From assembly GCF_037971845.1 (NCBI RefSeq), contig NZ_CP150227.1, forward strand, positions 3,472,001-3,536,000: a DNA stretch of 64,000 bases, given 5' to 3'. Below, one piece after another: positions 36,909 through 46,575 of the stretch. This DNA comes from Paenibacillus sp. FSL R5-0766. Lineage in GTDB: Bacteria > Bacillota > Bacilli > Paenibacillales > Paenibacillaceae. Position numbers and translations under genes: made by a program. The notes under the pieces were generated by a model that was not told the origin of the DNA, did not search any database, and was given only the letters and a program-made list of their open reading frames with translations. The stretch's first letter is position 1. Each line of letters starts with the position of its first letter.

Positions 36909-38251
36909 TGGATCATATTTCTGCGGTACTGGTAGGGCGTAACTCCATATTCCACTTTGAACAACTGGATAAAATATTGATTTTTTCGGTAACCAACCAT
37001 CTGCGCTATATCGGCTACACGGAGTTCCGAATCTTGAAGCAGTTGAGAAGCCTTCTCCAACCTCTTCCTGGAAATGTAGTTTGACACATTTTCTCCTGTC
37101 TCCTGTTTAAACAGTTTGGAAAAGTAGACGGGATGGAGATGTGCAACTTTCCCCAGTTCATCCAGGCTAAGGCCATGTGACAGATGGTCTTCGATATACG
37201 TTTGTACTTTGTCAACGATGGTTTGAATGGACATCTGTTTGTTGTTTCTGATCCGACTGACACGATCCATGAGAGTTGAGGATAGTTCATCAGGATGCCG
37301 TAACAGGTTGAATATCCAATCCACAGTTTCAGAGTCATCCCGATCCTTGTCCGTCAGATATACATATAGAATGGTCTCCATGAGAAAGATTATTTTTTGC
37401 TTATGGAGGTGGATTTGATCATATTTTTTAATGATATTTCCGGCAGACTCCCAATCACCGCATGACGGAGAATGGTTGAATATGCTGCTGAAGTCGGCTG
37501 AGTGTACTTCCTCATTAAGAAAGAATCGGTAGAACATCTGTCGGGTCACGTTTCGATCGGTCAATGAAAAGGGAGGAGACGCGACTGATTGCTCCAGTTT
37601 GATGGTCAGTTCCCCAGCAGTTTCTTCCGGAACAAGACCGAACAGTCCCGTTCCCGCATTCCAAACGAGACGATCCAATTTGTCTCCGACAGCATGTTTT
37701 ATAACATCCTCATGTTCCTGTGTGAAACCCTCTAGCTTGAAGCAGCACATACGGCGTTCCCCTAAAAATTCAGTATAAGCATCATATTCCTTCCTTAATG
37801 TCTCGTTATGACCAAGAAGTGAAAGTAGATACCCCAATCCATTGAAGTTCTCCCATGCGACAGATTGAGCGGGCCGTGTCTTTGTAATATTATTTATGGC
37901 TTTGGACATGGCTTTCTCCACATCATCTTTGTCGACAGGTTTGAGTAAATAGTCGAGCGCACCTAAACGAATTCCTTGTTGCGCGTATTCGAACTCAGAG
38001 TAGCCGGAAAGGATGATCACTTTGGTTGGCAAGTTATGTTGGTGGATATGTTGAAGCAGATCAATACCCGACACCTCAGGCATTCGGATGTCAGTGATTA
38101 GAATATCGATATGGTTTTGAGTCAACATCTCTCGGGCTTCAATCGAATTGGTCATCGTCTCGATCTGATCAATGCCAAAGGTGTTCCAATCGAGCAAGTG
38201 CTTCATATATTCAACGACATAATGTCCGTCATCCACAATTAATAATCGCAT
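36902..38251 (-). CDS. yesN: YesN-type response regulator with AraC DNA-binding domain
   Basis: A 449-residue regulator. The receiver domain is at residues 1-120 (phospho-Asp in DILITDIRMPEVSG, Lys in DYLLKPVDKDD), a middle region of unknown fold follows, and two AraC helix-turn-helix units lie at 345-449 (LDELGKVAHLHPVYFSKLFK and VADIAQMVGYRKNQYFIQLF). It is the partner of the YesM kinase whose stop overlaps its start (TAATG). Such pairs in Paenibacillus and Bacillus switch on adjacent oligosaccharide importers, here the divergent permease-binding protein-GH43 operon at 40200. Confidence 0.94.
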   Translation of the reverse strand: MRLLIVDDGHYVVEYMKHLLDWNTFGIDQIETMTNSIEAREMLTQNHIDILITDIRMPEVSGIDLLQHIHQHNLPTKVIILSGYSEFEYAQQGIRLGALDYLLKPVDKDDVEKAMSKAINNITKTRPAQSVAWENFNGLGYLLSLLGHNETLRKEYDAYTEFLGERRMCCFKLEGFTQEHEDVIKHAVGDKLDRLVWNAGTGLFGLVPEETAGELTIKLEQSVASPPFSLTDRNVTRQMFYRFFLNEEVHSADFSSIFNHSPSCGDWESAGNIIKKYDQIHLHKQKIIFLMETILYVYLTDKDRDDSETVDWIFNLLRHPDELSSTLMDRVSRIRNNKQMSIQTIVDKVQTYIEDHLSHGLSLDELGKVAHLHPVYFSKLFKQETGENVSNYISRKRLEKASQLLQDSELRVADIAQMVGYRKNQYFIQLFKVEYGVTPYQYRRNMIHQ

Positions 38252-39960
38252 TAGTTATCTCCTTTCACCTCGGGAATGCTGATGAGCAGCAGGACGGACA
38301 AGCCGCCCCAATAATTGGTAGTAAAATGTAACCCGCTACGTTCACCGTACGTATTTTTCAGACGTTGATTTACATTCCAGAGCCCTACGCCTTTAATTCC
38401 TTCAGGCGGGGTATCACTCTCAAGCCGAGCCTCCAGGCTACGAATATCATCCAGTGAAAGACCTTTGCCGTCATCGGAGACCTTAATCGTTATTGCAGCC
38501 TCCGTCTGTTTTACATCAATCGAGACCCGATGGGCACCTTGTTGTCCTTCAATGCCATGTTGAATCGCATTTTCAACCACTGGCTGGATGATCAGCGGCA
38601 TCAGGGGAAGGGAGGACAGTTCTGGAGGCAGATCAATGCTATACTCCATTTTTTTGCTAAGAGCCATAATAATCAGGAAATGTTCCGCAAACTGAAGCTC
38701 GCTTTCCAGCGTGACTTCATGCCGGTCCAACTTGGTTAAATAACGATAATATTCAGCTAGATGTTTGCTCATGCGCATGACAGAATCAGGTGAAAACTGA
38801 GCCACCGACATGATGAAAAACAAACTGTTGTACAAAAAATGAGGATTGATCTGAGCTTGGAGTTGTTGAAGTTCCGCACTTCGTCTTAGTTCCGTTTCGG
38901 TTTTCAAGGATATAAACAGATCCTGGATCTCGGTAACCATATGATTAAAACTTCTGAACAGGCTGTAAAACTCTCTATCCGTATTTTCGGTAATACGAGT
39001 ATTATGATTGCCTTGTTCTACCTGTGAAAACTTCCGCTCCAACAAACGAATATTACGGTAATAGTTCCGGTAAAACGTAAAGATCACAACCAGACCAAGC
39101 GTGAAAATGGCTAAAATGCTGGCAAAAAAAACTTTGCGGTTGCGGTCAATTGGTTGCAGAAAATCATTCGTCTGTGTATATGTAATCAGGTAGGCGTCGA
39201 TTGATTCAATATATCGGGAAAGAACATAATAGTCGTCTGAATTAGTGTGATAATCATATTTCAAAGTGATCTCCGGCTGTGGAGAGAGTATTTCGGTAAC
39301 CGCTTTCAATAGATCATTGTCGACTTCTTTCTCACTCCATAACTGATGGGAATTAAACCAAAAAAAAGCGTTTGAGCTGTCGTTGTTCACAGCCTTTTTC
39401 AGCAGATTTTTCAAATAATCGGTATTCAGCTTTACACCAACGACGTACTGAGTCGGTTCATTTTGTCCGGATTTTTGGATGTAAGGGTAGAGGGCAAAAT
39501 AATACAAGCTATTGCCGACGATCTGCCATCCCCGTTGATGAACATCCTTGAACGGAAGTCTCGCCTCCGGCGTACTGTTAGTGGACAGAAACGTTTCTTC
39601 AGACTTCCAGTAAATGCCGATCGATTCAATCGATCGACTGGAGAGGAGCGTTTGCCGCAAGCGATCAACAATATCGTTTTTCTTCATTTGGGAATCGTAA
39701 TTGCTCAGCTCGATAACATGCCTCTGATAAAATCGGACATCACTGTCAGCTGCATATTGAACTCCGTACATGTTAGCCTCGTATATAATCCCGTCCAGAA
39801 TGCCTTTCACATAATCAAGCTGGTTTTTGGAAGCGCCAATCAGATTTTCTTCAAGTGTCTTGGAGCTTAATCGGTTCATCACGAAAAACAAACTTAACGT
39901 CAGCAGCAGAAAAAAAACAAAGAAATAGATGAATCGCTTCATATACATTTTTCTGATCAT
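38251..39960 (-). CDS. yesM: YesM-type sensor histidine kinase
   Basis: A 569-residue membrane kinase. One membrane helix is near residues 10-30 and another near 275-297, with a large extracellular sensor between them. A HAMP domain (about 300-355) is followed by the His-kinase motif INPHFLYNSLFFIMS and an ATPase domain with VVENAIQHGIEG and VSDDGKGLS. The kinase type with phosphohistidine in the NPHFLYN region is the LytS/YesM class. It likely senses an oligosaccharide directly or through the binding protein encoded at 42100. Confidence 0.95.
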   Translation of the reverse strand: MIRKMYMKRFIYFFVFFLLLTLSLFFVMNRLSSKTLEENLIGASKNQLDYVKGILDGIIYEANMYGVQYAADSDVRFYQRHVIELSNYDSQMKKNDIVDRLRQTLLSSRSIESIGIYWKSEETFLSTNSTPEARLPFKDVHQRGWQIVGNSLYYFALYPYIQKSGQNEPTQYVVGVKLNTDYLKNLLKKAVNNDSSNAFFWFNSHQLWSEKEVDNDLLKAVTEILSPQPEITLKYDYHTNSDDYYVLSRYIESIDAYLITYTQTNDFLQPIDRNRKVFFASILAIFTLGLVVIFTFYRNYYRNIRLLERKFSQVEQGNHNTRITENTDREFYSLFRSFNHMVTEIQDLFISLKTETELRRSAELQQLQAQINPHFLYNSLFFIMSVAQFSPDSVMRMSKHLAEYYRYLTKLDRHEVTLESELQFAEHFLIIMALSKKMEYSIDLPPELSSLPLMPLIIQPVVENAIQHGIEGQQGAHRVSIDVKQTEAAITIKVSDDGKGLSLDDIRSLEARLESDTPPEGIKGVGLWNVNQRLKNTYGERSGLHFTTNYWGGLSVLLLISIPEVKGDN

Positions 39961-40067
39961 ATGTGTTTCCTTTCATATCGTCAAACGCAGAAGTTTAAAA
40001 TCCAGATCGGATTAACTTTAATATAAGCCAAACCTTCGAAAAGCGGAAGGGCAGCATCTGCTATAAA

Positions 40068-40081
40068 TGAAAGCGTTTTAA
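40068..40081 (+). promoter_or_regulatory. Candidate CcpA (cre) site
   Basis: TGAAAGCGTTTTAA matches 13 of the 14 positions expected of the catabolite-repression consensus TGWAANCGNTNWCA, failing only where C is expected at position 13. It lies in the yesM-lplB intergenic region. Confidence 0.45.
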
Positions 40082-40129
40082 AATTGATTCAGGATGAGGT
40101 GATGATCTTGAAATTTTGGCATTTTGGAG

Positions 40130-40143
40130 TGTAAGCGCTTTTG
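40130..40143 (+). promoter_or_regulatory. Candidate CcpA (cre) site ahead of lplB-type gene
   Basis: TGTAAGCGCTTTTG has the palindromic core GTAAGCGCTTT typical of cre sites and differs from consensus only in the last two positions. It lies about 70 bases before the presumed lplB start and 48 bases after another cre-like site. Confidence 0.5.
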
Positions 40144-40199
40144 TTAAGCTTAACTGCAAGGATCGCTTTCGAAGAACCATCATAGAGGAGGTATGCAAC

Positions 40200-41162
40200 A
40201 TTAACGAGATTGTGCCCGTCAGATCCGCTAAAAAAACAAAAACAAAGCTTTCCCAGCGGACTTCATTCAAAAAGGAAATCAAGAAAAGCTGGCCTTTGTA
40301 TGTACTGTGTATTCCCGCATTTGTGTTTGTTTGCATCTTTTCTTATGGCCCGATGGTAGGTTTGCTCATGGCATTTCAGGACTACAAACCATGGCTGGGC
40401 ATCACAGGTTCACGGTGGATCGGGTTAGATAATTTCGAACGAATTTTCCAGTACAAAGAAGCCACACAAGCGATCGTTAATACGTTAATTATCGCCGTTT
40501 CTAAAATTATCGTTGGTATTATCGTTCCAATCGTCATGGCTATTCTGCTGAGCGAGATCCGAAATATGGGCATTAAGAAAAGTGTTCAGACACTGGTGTA
40601 TCTGCCGCATTTCTTGTCCTGGGTAACGGTCGCGGGGTTGATGATCGACATTCTCGGATTAGACGGAGGAATCAATCACATCTTGACCCAGATTTTTGGG
40701 AACGATCCCATTTACTTCTTGGGAGATCCTGATCTGTTTCGATTTACGGTTGTGATCAGCGATGTGTGGAAGAGCTTTGGCTTTGGCATGATTGTTTATC
40801 TGGCGACCATTGCGGGAATTAATCCTTCCTATTACGAAGCGGCCGAGATTGATGGTGCCACACGTCGGCAGCAAATTCGATACGTCACCTTGCCTAGCAT
40901 GTTGCCTATGATTATCGTCATTTCTACGCTGAGTCTGGGCAATATTCTGGACGCGGGCTTTGATCAGGTCTTCAATCTGTACAATCCGCTTGTCTACAGT
41001 ACGGGAGATATCATTGACACCTATGTCTACCGTTCATCCTTGTTAAACGGGCAATACGGGTTCGGGACAGCAGTAGGATTGTTCAAATCGGGGATTAGCT
41101 TGATCTTGATCGTTGTCTCTTACAGGCTGGCCTATAAGTATGCCAATTACAAAATATTCTAA
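40200..41162 (+). CDS. Oligosaccharide ABC transporter permease, LplB type
   Basis: About 320 residues with six membrane helices and the permease EAA motif YEAAEIDGATRRQQIRYVTLP near residue 215 (quoted with its cytoplasmic loop). It resembles LplB/UgpA permeases of sugar importers. The start is uncertain. GAGGAGG (40185-40191) is eight bases before ATT at 40200, whereas conventional starts in this frame (TTG 40116, GTG 40212) lack good spacing. It is the first gene of permease-permease-binding protein-glycosidase operon. No ATPase gene is present, so it probably uses an MsmX-type shared ATPase. Confidence 0.92.
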   Translation: MNEIVPVRSAKKTKTKLSQRTSFKKEIKKSWPLYVLCIPAFVFVCIFSYGPMVGLLMAFQDYKPWLGITGSRWIGLDNFERIFQYKEATQAIVNTLIIAVSKIIVGIIVPIVMAILLSEIRNMGIKKSVQTLVYLPHFLSWVTVAGLMIDILGLDGGINHILTQIFGNDPIYFLGDPDLFRFTVVISDVWKSFGFGMIVYLATIAGINPSYYEAAEIDGATRRQQIRYVTLPSMLPMIIVISTLSLGNILDAGFDQVFNLYNPLVYSTGDIIDTYVYRSSLLNGQYGFGTAVGLFKSGISLILIVVSYRLAYKYANYKIF

Positions 41163-41180
41163 CAAGGAGGGAGAGGGTTC

Positions 41181-42050
41181 ATGTACCATAAGACGACAGG
41201 TTATAGAGTATTCTCCTATTTTAATTACGCGTTTATGATACTGGCGGGGCTGGCGTGTTTCCTACCACTGCTTCATCTATTGGCGCAATCGCTCAGCAGC
41301 AAAGCGGCCATTAGCGGTAATATGGTTTCATTTTGGCCGGTGGGGTTCAATGTGGACGCCTATGTAAAAACGTTCAACAATTCTAATTTCAACGGTGCCA
41401 TGCTGACATCCATCACTCGAACCGTATTGGGTACAACCATCAGTATGTTTATTCTTACCTGTGCAGGATATGCCCTGTCCAAGGAATTCAGGGGACGCAA
41501 CGTGCTCATGTGGTTTTTTATCTTTACCATGCTCTTCTCGGGGGGATTGATACCTTCTTATATATTGATCACAGCCCTTGGTTTAAAGGACACAATTTGG
41601 GCTCTTGTGCTACCGGGAGCTTTCGGTGCTTATAATTTGATTCTTCTCGTCAATTTTTTCAAAACGATTCCCAAAGCCTTGGAAGAAGCAGCATTTATTG
41701 ATGGAGCGTCCTTTTTCGTAATTCTCAGCAAAATATATTTACCATTATCTCTGCCCGGCATAGCGACCGTATCCTTGTTCATTATGGTGGGGCACTGGAA
41801 TTCCTGGTTTGACGGGATATTGTACATGTCGGATGCAAGTAAGTATCCGTTAGCTTCGTTTTTACAGACGGTCGTCGTGCAGAGCAATATGCAGAATATG
41901 GCAATGAGCCAGTCTGAGGTGGCAGCCATGTCTGAACAGAGCATCAAAGCAGCGCAAATTTTTGTCAGCACGCTACCGATCATTTTGGTCTATCCTTTTT
42001 TACAACGATATTTCGTAAAGGGAATTGTACTAGGAGCCGTCAAAGAATAG
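41181..42050 (+). CDS. Oligosaccharide ABC transporter permease, LplC/YtcP type
   Basis: A 289-residue second permease subunit with six helices, ending in the usual RYFVKGIVLGAVKE of this group. The EAA loop reads LEEAAFIDGASFFVILSKIY near residue 170. It forms a heterodimer with the LplB-like permease 18 bases upstream. AAGGAGGGAGAGGG precedes the ATG. The function is movement of an oligosaccharide across the membrane. Confidence 0.94.
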   Translation: MYHKTTGYRVFSYFNYAFMILAGLACFLPLLHLLAQSLSSKAAISGNMVSFWPVGFNVDAYVKTFNNSNFNGAMLTSITRTVLGTTISMFILTCAGYALSKEFRGRNVLMWFFIFTMLFSGGLIPSYILITALGLKDTIWALVLPGAFGAYNLILLVNFFKTIPKALEEAAFIDGASFFVILSKIYLPLSLPGIATVSLFIMVGHWNSWFDGILYMSDASKYPLASFLQTVVVQSNMQNMAMSQSEVAAMSEQSIKAAQIFVSTLPIILVYPFLQRYFVKGIVLGAVKE

Positions 42051-42099
42051 TTAGGATGACGAAAAACAAATTGAGTATGAGTGAAGGGGGCATGTTTCC

Positions 42100-43785
42100 A
42101 TGAAGAAAAGAACTGATTTATGGAAAATGGTAAGTATGGTTATGCTGTCGGCTGTTCTTGTGGCTGGCTGTAGCAAAGGGGAGAGTGCTTCCGAGACCGC
42201 ACCGGCATCGGTGCTTAAGGACGGAAAATATGATCCACCGTTTACGATCACCATCGCCAAACAACAGGATGAAAATGCTGGAAAGTACATCAACGGTGAG
42301 ACGTTGAATGACAATGTATTGACCCGCTGGGGCGAACAAAACCTGGGTATCAAAATCCAAACCACCCTGCTGGGAGGTGATGCTTCACAATATAATACCA
42401 AGCTGAGGCTGGCACTGACAGGTTCCGAGAAGCTGCCAGACGTTCTGCCCGTCTATGATACCATGCTGGTCAATGATCTGATCGAGTCGGGGCAGGTCAA
42501 GGAGATTACGGAAGACATCTCAACCTACATGCCTGACCGGATAAAAGAAATATACAAACAATACCCGACCACCTTCAATCCAGTGGTTAGGGAGGGCAAG
42601 GTCTACGGGATGGCGATTGCGCCGAATTTAACGGAAGGCGAAGTCATGTTGATCCGCCAGGACTGGTTGGACAGATTGAATTTGGAAGCGCCAACAACGA
42701 TTGATGAGTTTGAACAAGTCATCGCGGCGTTCACTAATGAGGACCCGGATGGGAACGGCAAGAAAGACACATACGGCTTTACTTTTTCAGGTAAAGATTC
42801 CTACAATACGGGCTGGGTCAGCGATCCGGTCATGATATTCAGCGCATACACGGGCAAACATCTTCCAAGACAATGGCATAACGACAACGGCAAACTCACC
42901 TATGGATCTGTGGCTCCTGGCAACAAAGAAGCACTTGCCAAGTTACGTGATTGGTATGCAAAAGGGTACTTGAACAAAGAACTGGCCACCCAAGGGGCCT
43001 GGGATGCACTGTCTGATTTTACGGAGGGGAAAGCTGGTATCATCATTGGTCGTCCTTGGCTGTACGACAGTGTGAAGGACGTAGAGAAAAATGTGGATGG
43101 TGCAAAAATTAGTGCTTATCCGACCATTCAAGGTGTGAACGGTGATAAGACCTACCAATCCGCCCAGTTGAACGATGGTGTGTTCATGTTTAACAAGGAT
43201 TTTCAGAACATGGAAGCCTTCTTCCTGTACTACGATAAAATGTACGACGCAGCGTTCAGCACGGGAGAGTTCAAATACGGCTACGCTCAAGGATACGATT
43301 ACGATATCGTTAACGATGAAGTCACTTTTGATCCAACGAAATTCAATACACCATTAGAGGCTGTACAAGGCGTTGGAAAAATGGCATTTACCAAAAATAC
43401 ACCGAGTGTTGATGGTCCCGGCCAATCCTACTACGATCTGGCGAATGGAGTTAAAGCCGACACGGGCGTCCTCATTCAGAGTGCTTCAAAAGATCAAACG
43501 ACGCAGGACGGATATCGTATTTCGTATGAAAACAGAGATGTTTTATTACCAAATGAGTTTAACGGTCCACCAACGCCAACGATGCAAAATGTGTGGGAAC
43601 AGTTGACCACTATGGAACAGGAGACGTTCACCAAAATCATATATGGCAATGAGCCGCTTGAAGCATTTGATACCTTTGTGAAACAGTGGCATGAAAAAGG
43701 CGGAGACACCGTGATCGAAGAAGTTAACGAATGGTACAACCAAGCCAGTGAGACGGATGTAATGACACTGATGAATTTGAAATAA
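42100..43785 (+). CDS. Extracellular solute-binding lipoprotein, LplA type
   Basis: A 561-residue ligand-capture protein of the LplA/YtcQ group. Its lipoprotein signal ends in AVLVAGCSKGE, with the lipidated Cys at residue 23. The mature domain has the family-typical DPDGNGKKDTYGFTFSG calcium-like loop and GIIIGRPWLYDSV. Binding proteins of this length serve complex plant polysaccharide oligomers. It follows the two permease genes and precedes two GH43-type glycosidases, so the substrate is probably released by the secreted glycosidase. A hairpin follows the stop. Confidence 0.94.
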   Translation: MKKRTDLWKMVSMVMLSAVLVAGCSKGESASETAPASVLKDGKYDPPFTITIAKQQDENAGKYINGETLNDNVLTRWGEQNLGIKIQTTLLGGDASQYNTKLRLALTGSEKLPDVLPVYDTMLVNDLIESGQVKEITEDISTYMPDRIKEIYKQYPTTFNPVVREGKVYGMAIAPNLTEGEVMLIRQDWLDRLNLEAPTTIDEFEQVIAAFTNEDPDGNGKKDTYGFTFSGKDSYNTGWVSDPVMIFSAYTGKHLPRQWHNDNGKLTYGSVAPGNKEALAKLRDWYAKGYLNKELATQGAWDALSDFTEGKAGIIIGRPWLYDSVKDVEKNVDGAKISAYPTIQGVNGDKTYQSAQLNDGVFMFNKDFQNMEAFFLYYDKMYDAAFSTGEFKYGYAQGYDYDIVNDEVTFDPTKFNTPLEAVQGVGKMAFTKNTPSVDGPGQSYYDLANGVKADTGVLIQSASKDQTTQDGYRISYENRDVLLPNEFNGPPTPTMQNVWEQLTTMEQETFTKIIYGNEPLEAFDTFVKQWHEKGGDTVIEEVNEWYNQASETDVMTLMNLK

Positions 43786-43804
43786 AGTCAAGTTTCACCT
43801 GGAT

Positions 43805-43832
43805 CAGCCTTCCTACAACAGGAAGGTTGGTC
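43805..43832 (+). terminator. Partial terminator/hairpin after binding-protein gene
   Basis: AGCCTTCCT and AGGAAGGTT form a short stem around ACAAC (43806-43828) without a strong T run. Such hairpins after binding-protein genes often protect the upstream RNA and raise binding-protein levels over the downstream genes. Confidence 0.5.
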
Positions 43833-43856
43833 TTCTAAAAAAGGAGATGATGAGAC

Positions 43857-45575
43857 ATGATCAAAGGTAAATCGTGGATGGCTATCGTCATTGGATTGAT
43901 GTTGTTAACACTTCAATTAACGTCCTCAGCTCAGACCGTTCACGCTGCCGCTGGCGAAGAGACCCATATTGCTGCAACACTGTTTGTATTGAAGAACGAA
44001 TCCGAAGTATCCAATGCCAAAATTCATTGGGCACCTGTAACGGGAGCCACAGCATACGAGTTGTACAGATCCGAGAACAATGCGCCATATACTTTATTAC
44101 AGACCTTAACCGGTATAACGACGGACGATTATGACCTCAACATAGGTAGCACGTACAAATACCAAGTGAAAGCATATGGGGGAACTTCCTTCATTGCCTC
44201 CGCTGTCTCACCAGAATATACCCCTTACACTCTTCCAGAAAACCTCACAACTTTTGATAATACAACGCAATCAACGCTCATGCTTCCGAATGAACTAAAA
44301 GTGGGGGATACCTACTACAGATTCAATTTCGTACAAAAATCATCAGGCGGTTTTGGTGAAATGATTCAACAGACTTCAACGGATGATATCACTTACGGTA
44401 ACGACAAAGTGGTTCTTTCCTACACGGATCATCCCGATCTGGCGAATTCTAAATTTGAGGGGATTAATATCCTATACCATGCGCCCACGAACAAATTCGT
44501 TTTTTGGGCTCACTATGAAAACAGTACAGACTACACACTTGCCAGGGTATCTGTAGCTTCGGCTACGCCTGGAGAAAACTTTACATTTCACAAAAGCTTT
44601 CGACCGGAAGGAAACGAGTCCAGAGATATCTCCATTTTCAAAGATGACGATGATTCGGCGTATCTGATCTCTACGGCCAATAATAATTCGGACACGATTT
44701 TGTATAAATTGACCTCCGATTGGCTGGATGTGGATCATCAAGTTTCAGTTATTTACCAAAATCAACACAGGGAACTGCCCAAAATGATCAAAAAAGATGG
44801 CATTTATTATTTGTTCTCTTCCCAAGCAGCAGGATGGTATCCGAGCATACCCTTGTATTCTTCAGCAACAAGCATAGACGGCGATTGGTCTGAATTACGG
44901 ACGATTGGCAACACGTCAACCTTCTCGGCGCAGTCGGGTTCCGTCATGCGGGTGAAGCCAGATACGGGCAACAACGTGGTTATGGTTGCATATCGCTGGA
45001 TGTTCGGCTGGGCAGGTTCGCAAAATGGAACAACGGAGGAACGATTGCTTCCCGTTTGGTTCTCCGATGGTTACGCATTTTATGATTATTTTGATCAAGT
45101 CCTGTACAACACAAGTGATGATGTTGTCGTTCCCGTTCAGAATGGAAAACTGCTGTCGCAAGGTAAACCTGCAACAGCGCAAACGGCTACCGGAACGTAC
45201 CCGGCAAGTTATGCTAATGATGGTAACTATCAAACCGAATGGATCGGCACAGGCAGTTCCTGGCCACATTGGTGGAAGGTAGACCTCGGCTCCGTTCAAC
45301 AATTGAGTAATGTGCAAATCTCCTGGTGGATGCAAAAAGGCTCCGAAGGTTTTTACAAATACAAAATCGAGACCAGTACGGATAATGTGAACTGGACCGT
45401 GGCATTGGATCGAACCAATAATACATCTTACGGTTTCACATCAGATACGCTATCGAGTAATGCTGCCAGATATGTACGAATTAATATGCAAAATGCGGCA
45501 CTTCATAACAACCCCAACAATTGGTACACACCAAGACTATGGGAGGTGAAGATATTTGGAACAAGTGCAGAATAA
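43857..45575 (+). CDS. Secreted GH43-like glycosidase with Fn3-like and F5/8 type C domains
   Basis: A 572-residue exported protein. The signal peptide (residues 1-31, cleavage near VHAAAG) is followed by a fibronectin-type module (about 40-125, KIHWAPVTGATAYELYRS), a five-bladed GH43-like domain (about 140-425) and a C-terminal discoidin/F5-8C sugar-binding module (about 435-570, YANDGNYQTEWIG). The GH43 part parallels the cytoplasmic enzyme next to it: ILYHAPTNKFVFWAHYEN, SRDISIFKDDDDSAYLIS and RELPKMIKKDGIYYLFSS with the probable general-acid Glu. It would cut polymers outside the cell and feed the importer. Specific substrate unknown; galactan-type is possible. Confidence 0.87.
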   Translation: MIKGKSWMAIVIGLMLLTLQLTSSAQTVHAAAGEETHIAATLFVLKNESEVSNAKIHWAPVTGATAYELYRSENNAPYTLLQTLTGITTDDYDLNIGSTYKYQVKAYGGTSFIASAVSPEYTPYTLPENLTTFDNTTQSTLMLPNELKVGDTYYRFNFVQKSSGGFGEMIQQTSTDDITYGNDKVVLSYTDHPDLANSKFEGINILYHAPTNKFVFWAHYENSTDYTLARVSVASATPGENFTFHKSFRPEGNESRDISIFKDDDDSAYLISTANNNSDTILYKLTSDWLDVDHQVSVIYQNQHRELPKMIKKDGIYYLFSSQAAGWYPSIPLYSSATSIDGDWSELRTIGNTSTFSAQSGSVMRVKPDTGNNVVMVAYRWMFGWAGSQNGTTEERLLPVWFSDGYAFYDYFDQVLYNTSDDVVVPVQNGKLLSQGKPATAQTATGTYPASYANDGNYQTEWIGTGSSWPHWWKVDLGSVQQLSNVQISWWMQKGSEGFYKYKIETSTDNVNWTVALDRTNNTSYGFTSDTLSSNAARYVRINMQNAALHNNPNNWYTPRLWEVKIFGTSAE

Positions 45576-46509
45576 TAAACTAATCAATGGTACCATCTGG
45601 AAGGATCTCAGTGGTCAACCGATTCATGCCCATGGTGGACATATGTTATTCCATGACGATTATTATTACTGGTATGGTGAAGATCGGAGAGACGATATTT
45701 ATGTTAGTTGTTACCGTTCCAAGGATCTATTCAACTGGGAGTTTCGGAACCATATCCTGATGACCTCTACGCCAGCTGCACCCATTCGAGTTCGGACGAA
45801 TCTGAGATTAATGAATGACAAAGGCGGAAAGGTAAATCTCGAACGACCTAAAGTGCTGTTCAACGCGGTGACAAAAAAGTTCGTACTCTGGGTCCACTAT
45901 GAGAATGGTGACAATTACAATGATGCCGCGTGCGCCATAGCCACCTCTGATTTTCCAGATAGCCATTTCGTTTATCATGGCAGCTTTAATCCGTATGGTT
46001 ATATGTCGCGTGACTGCACACTCTTTCAGGATGATGACGGTACGGCATATTTTATTTCAGCTGCCCGAGACAATGCGGATCTTCACATCTATCGCCTTCA
46101 AGAAGATTACCTTAATGTCGAAAGTCTTGTTGGGAAGTTGTGGCAGGGGGAATATCGAGAGGCGCCAGCCGTCTTTAAACGAAAAGGGAAGTACTATATG
46201 ATAAGCTCCTTTTGCACGGGTTGGGAACCCAATCAAGGAAAGTACGCGATGGCTGATACGATGGATGGACCATGGGGGATGCTCAGCGATTTTGGCGATG
46301 AAACGACGTACCGAACGCAACCAGCATTTGTGCTGAAGCGATCAGAAGAGGAGTACCTATACTTTTCAGATCGCTGGAACGGATCGGATTATTTTCAGTC
46401 CAGCTATGTGGTACTGCCCATTGAGTTCAGTGGGGACATTCCGATTCTGAATCATTATTCCACGTTGTCTTTGAGAGAGGATGCACTTCTGATTCATTTT
46501 GATCGATAA
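45556..46509 (+). CDS. Cytoplasmic GH43-like glycosidase
   Basis: A 317-residue enzyme with no signal peptide. Motifs RPKVLFNAVTKKFVLWVHYE, SRDCTLFQDDDGTAYFIS and REAPAVFKRKGKYYMISS match the GH43 group that includes exo-beta-1,3-galactanases and beta-galactofuranosidases (subfamilies 24/34), where the Glu in the third motif is the proton donor. It starts at TTG with GGGAGGTG eight bases upstream and overlaps the end of the secreted paralogue by 20 bases, so translation is coupled. It would finish breakdown of imported oligomers. A terminator follows. Confidence 0.9.
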   Translation: MEQVQNNKLINGTIWKDLSGQPIHAHGGHMLFHDDYYYWYGEDRRDDIYVSCYRSKDLFNWEFRNHILMTSTPAAPIRVRTNLRLMNDKGGKVNLERPKVLFNAVTKKFVLWVHYENGDNYNDAACAIATSDFPDSHFVYHGSFNPYGYMSRDCTLFQDDDGTAYFISAARDNADLHIYRLQEDYLNVESLVGKLWQGEYREAPAVFKRKGKYYMISSFCTGWEPNQGKYAMADTMDGPWGMLSDFGDETTYRTQPAFVLKRSEEEYLYFSDRWNGSDYFQSSYVVLPIEFSGDIPILNHYSTLSLREDALLIHFDR

Positions 46510-46521
46510 ATGGGCTGATGA

Positions 46522-46566
46522 GAAAAGACTTTGATCCTACAGAAAATGCAGGTTCAAAGTCTTTTT
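46522..46566. terminator. Terminator between GH43 and DinB-like genes
   Basis: AAAAGACTTTGA (46523-46534) and TCAAAGTCTTTT (46554-46565) pair perfectly, with a further CCT/AGG extension and runs of A and T outside. It can act in both directions between convergent genes. Confidence 0.85.
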
Positions 46567-46575
46567 GAGTGAATT

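Noticed and set aside
44916..45335. A 139-codon reverse-strand open frame
   Set aside because: It is the complement of the secreted GH43-like gene and resembles no protein family.
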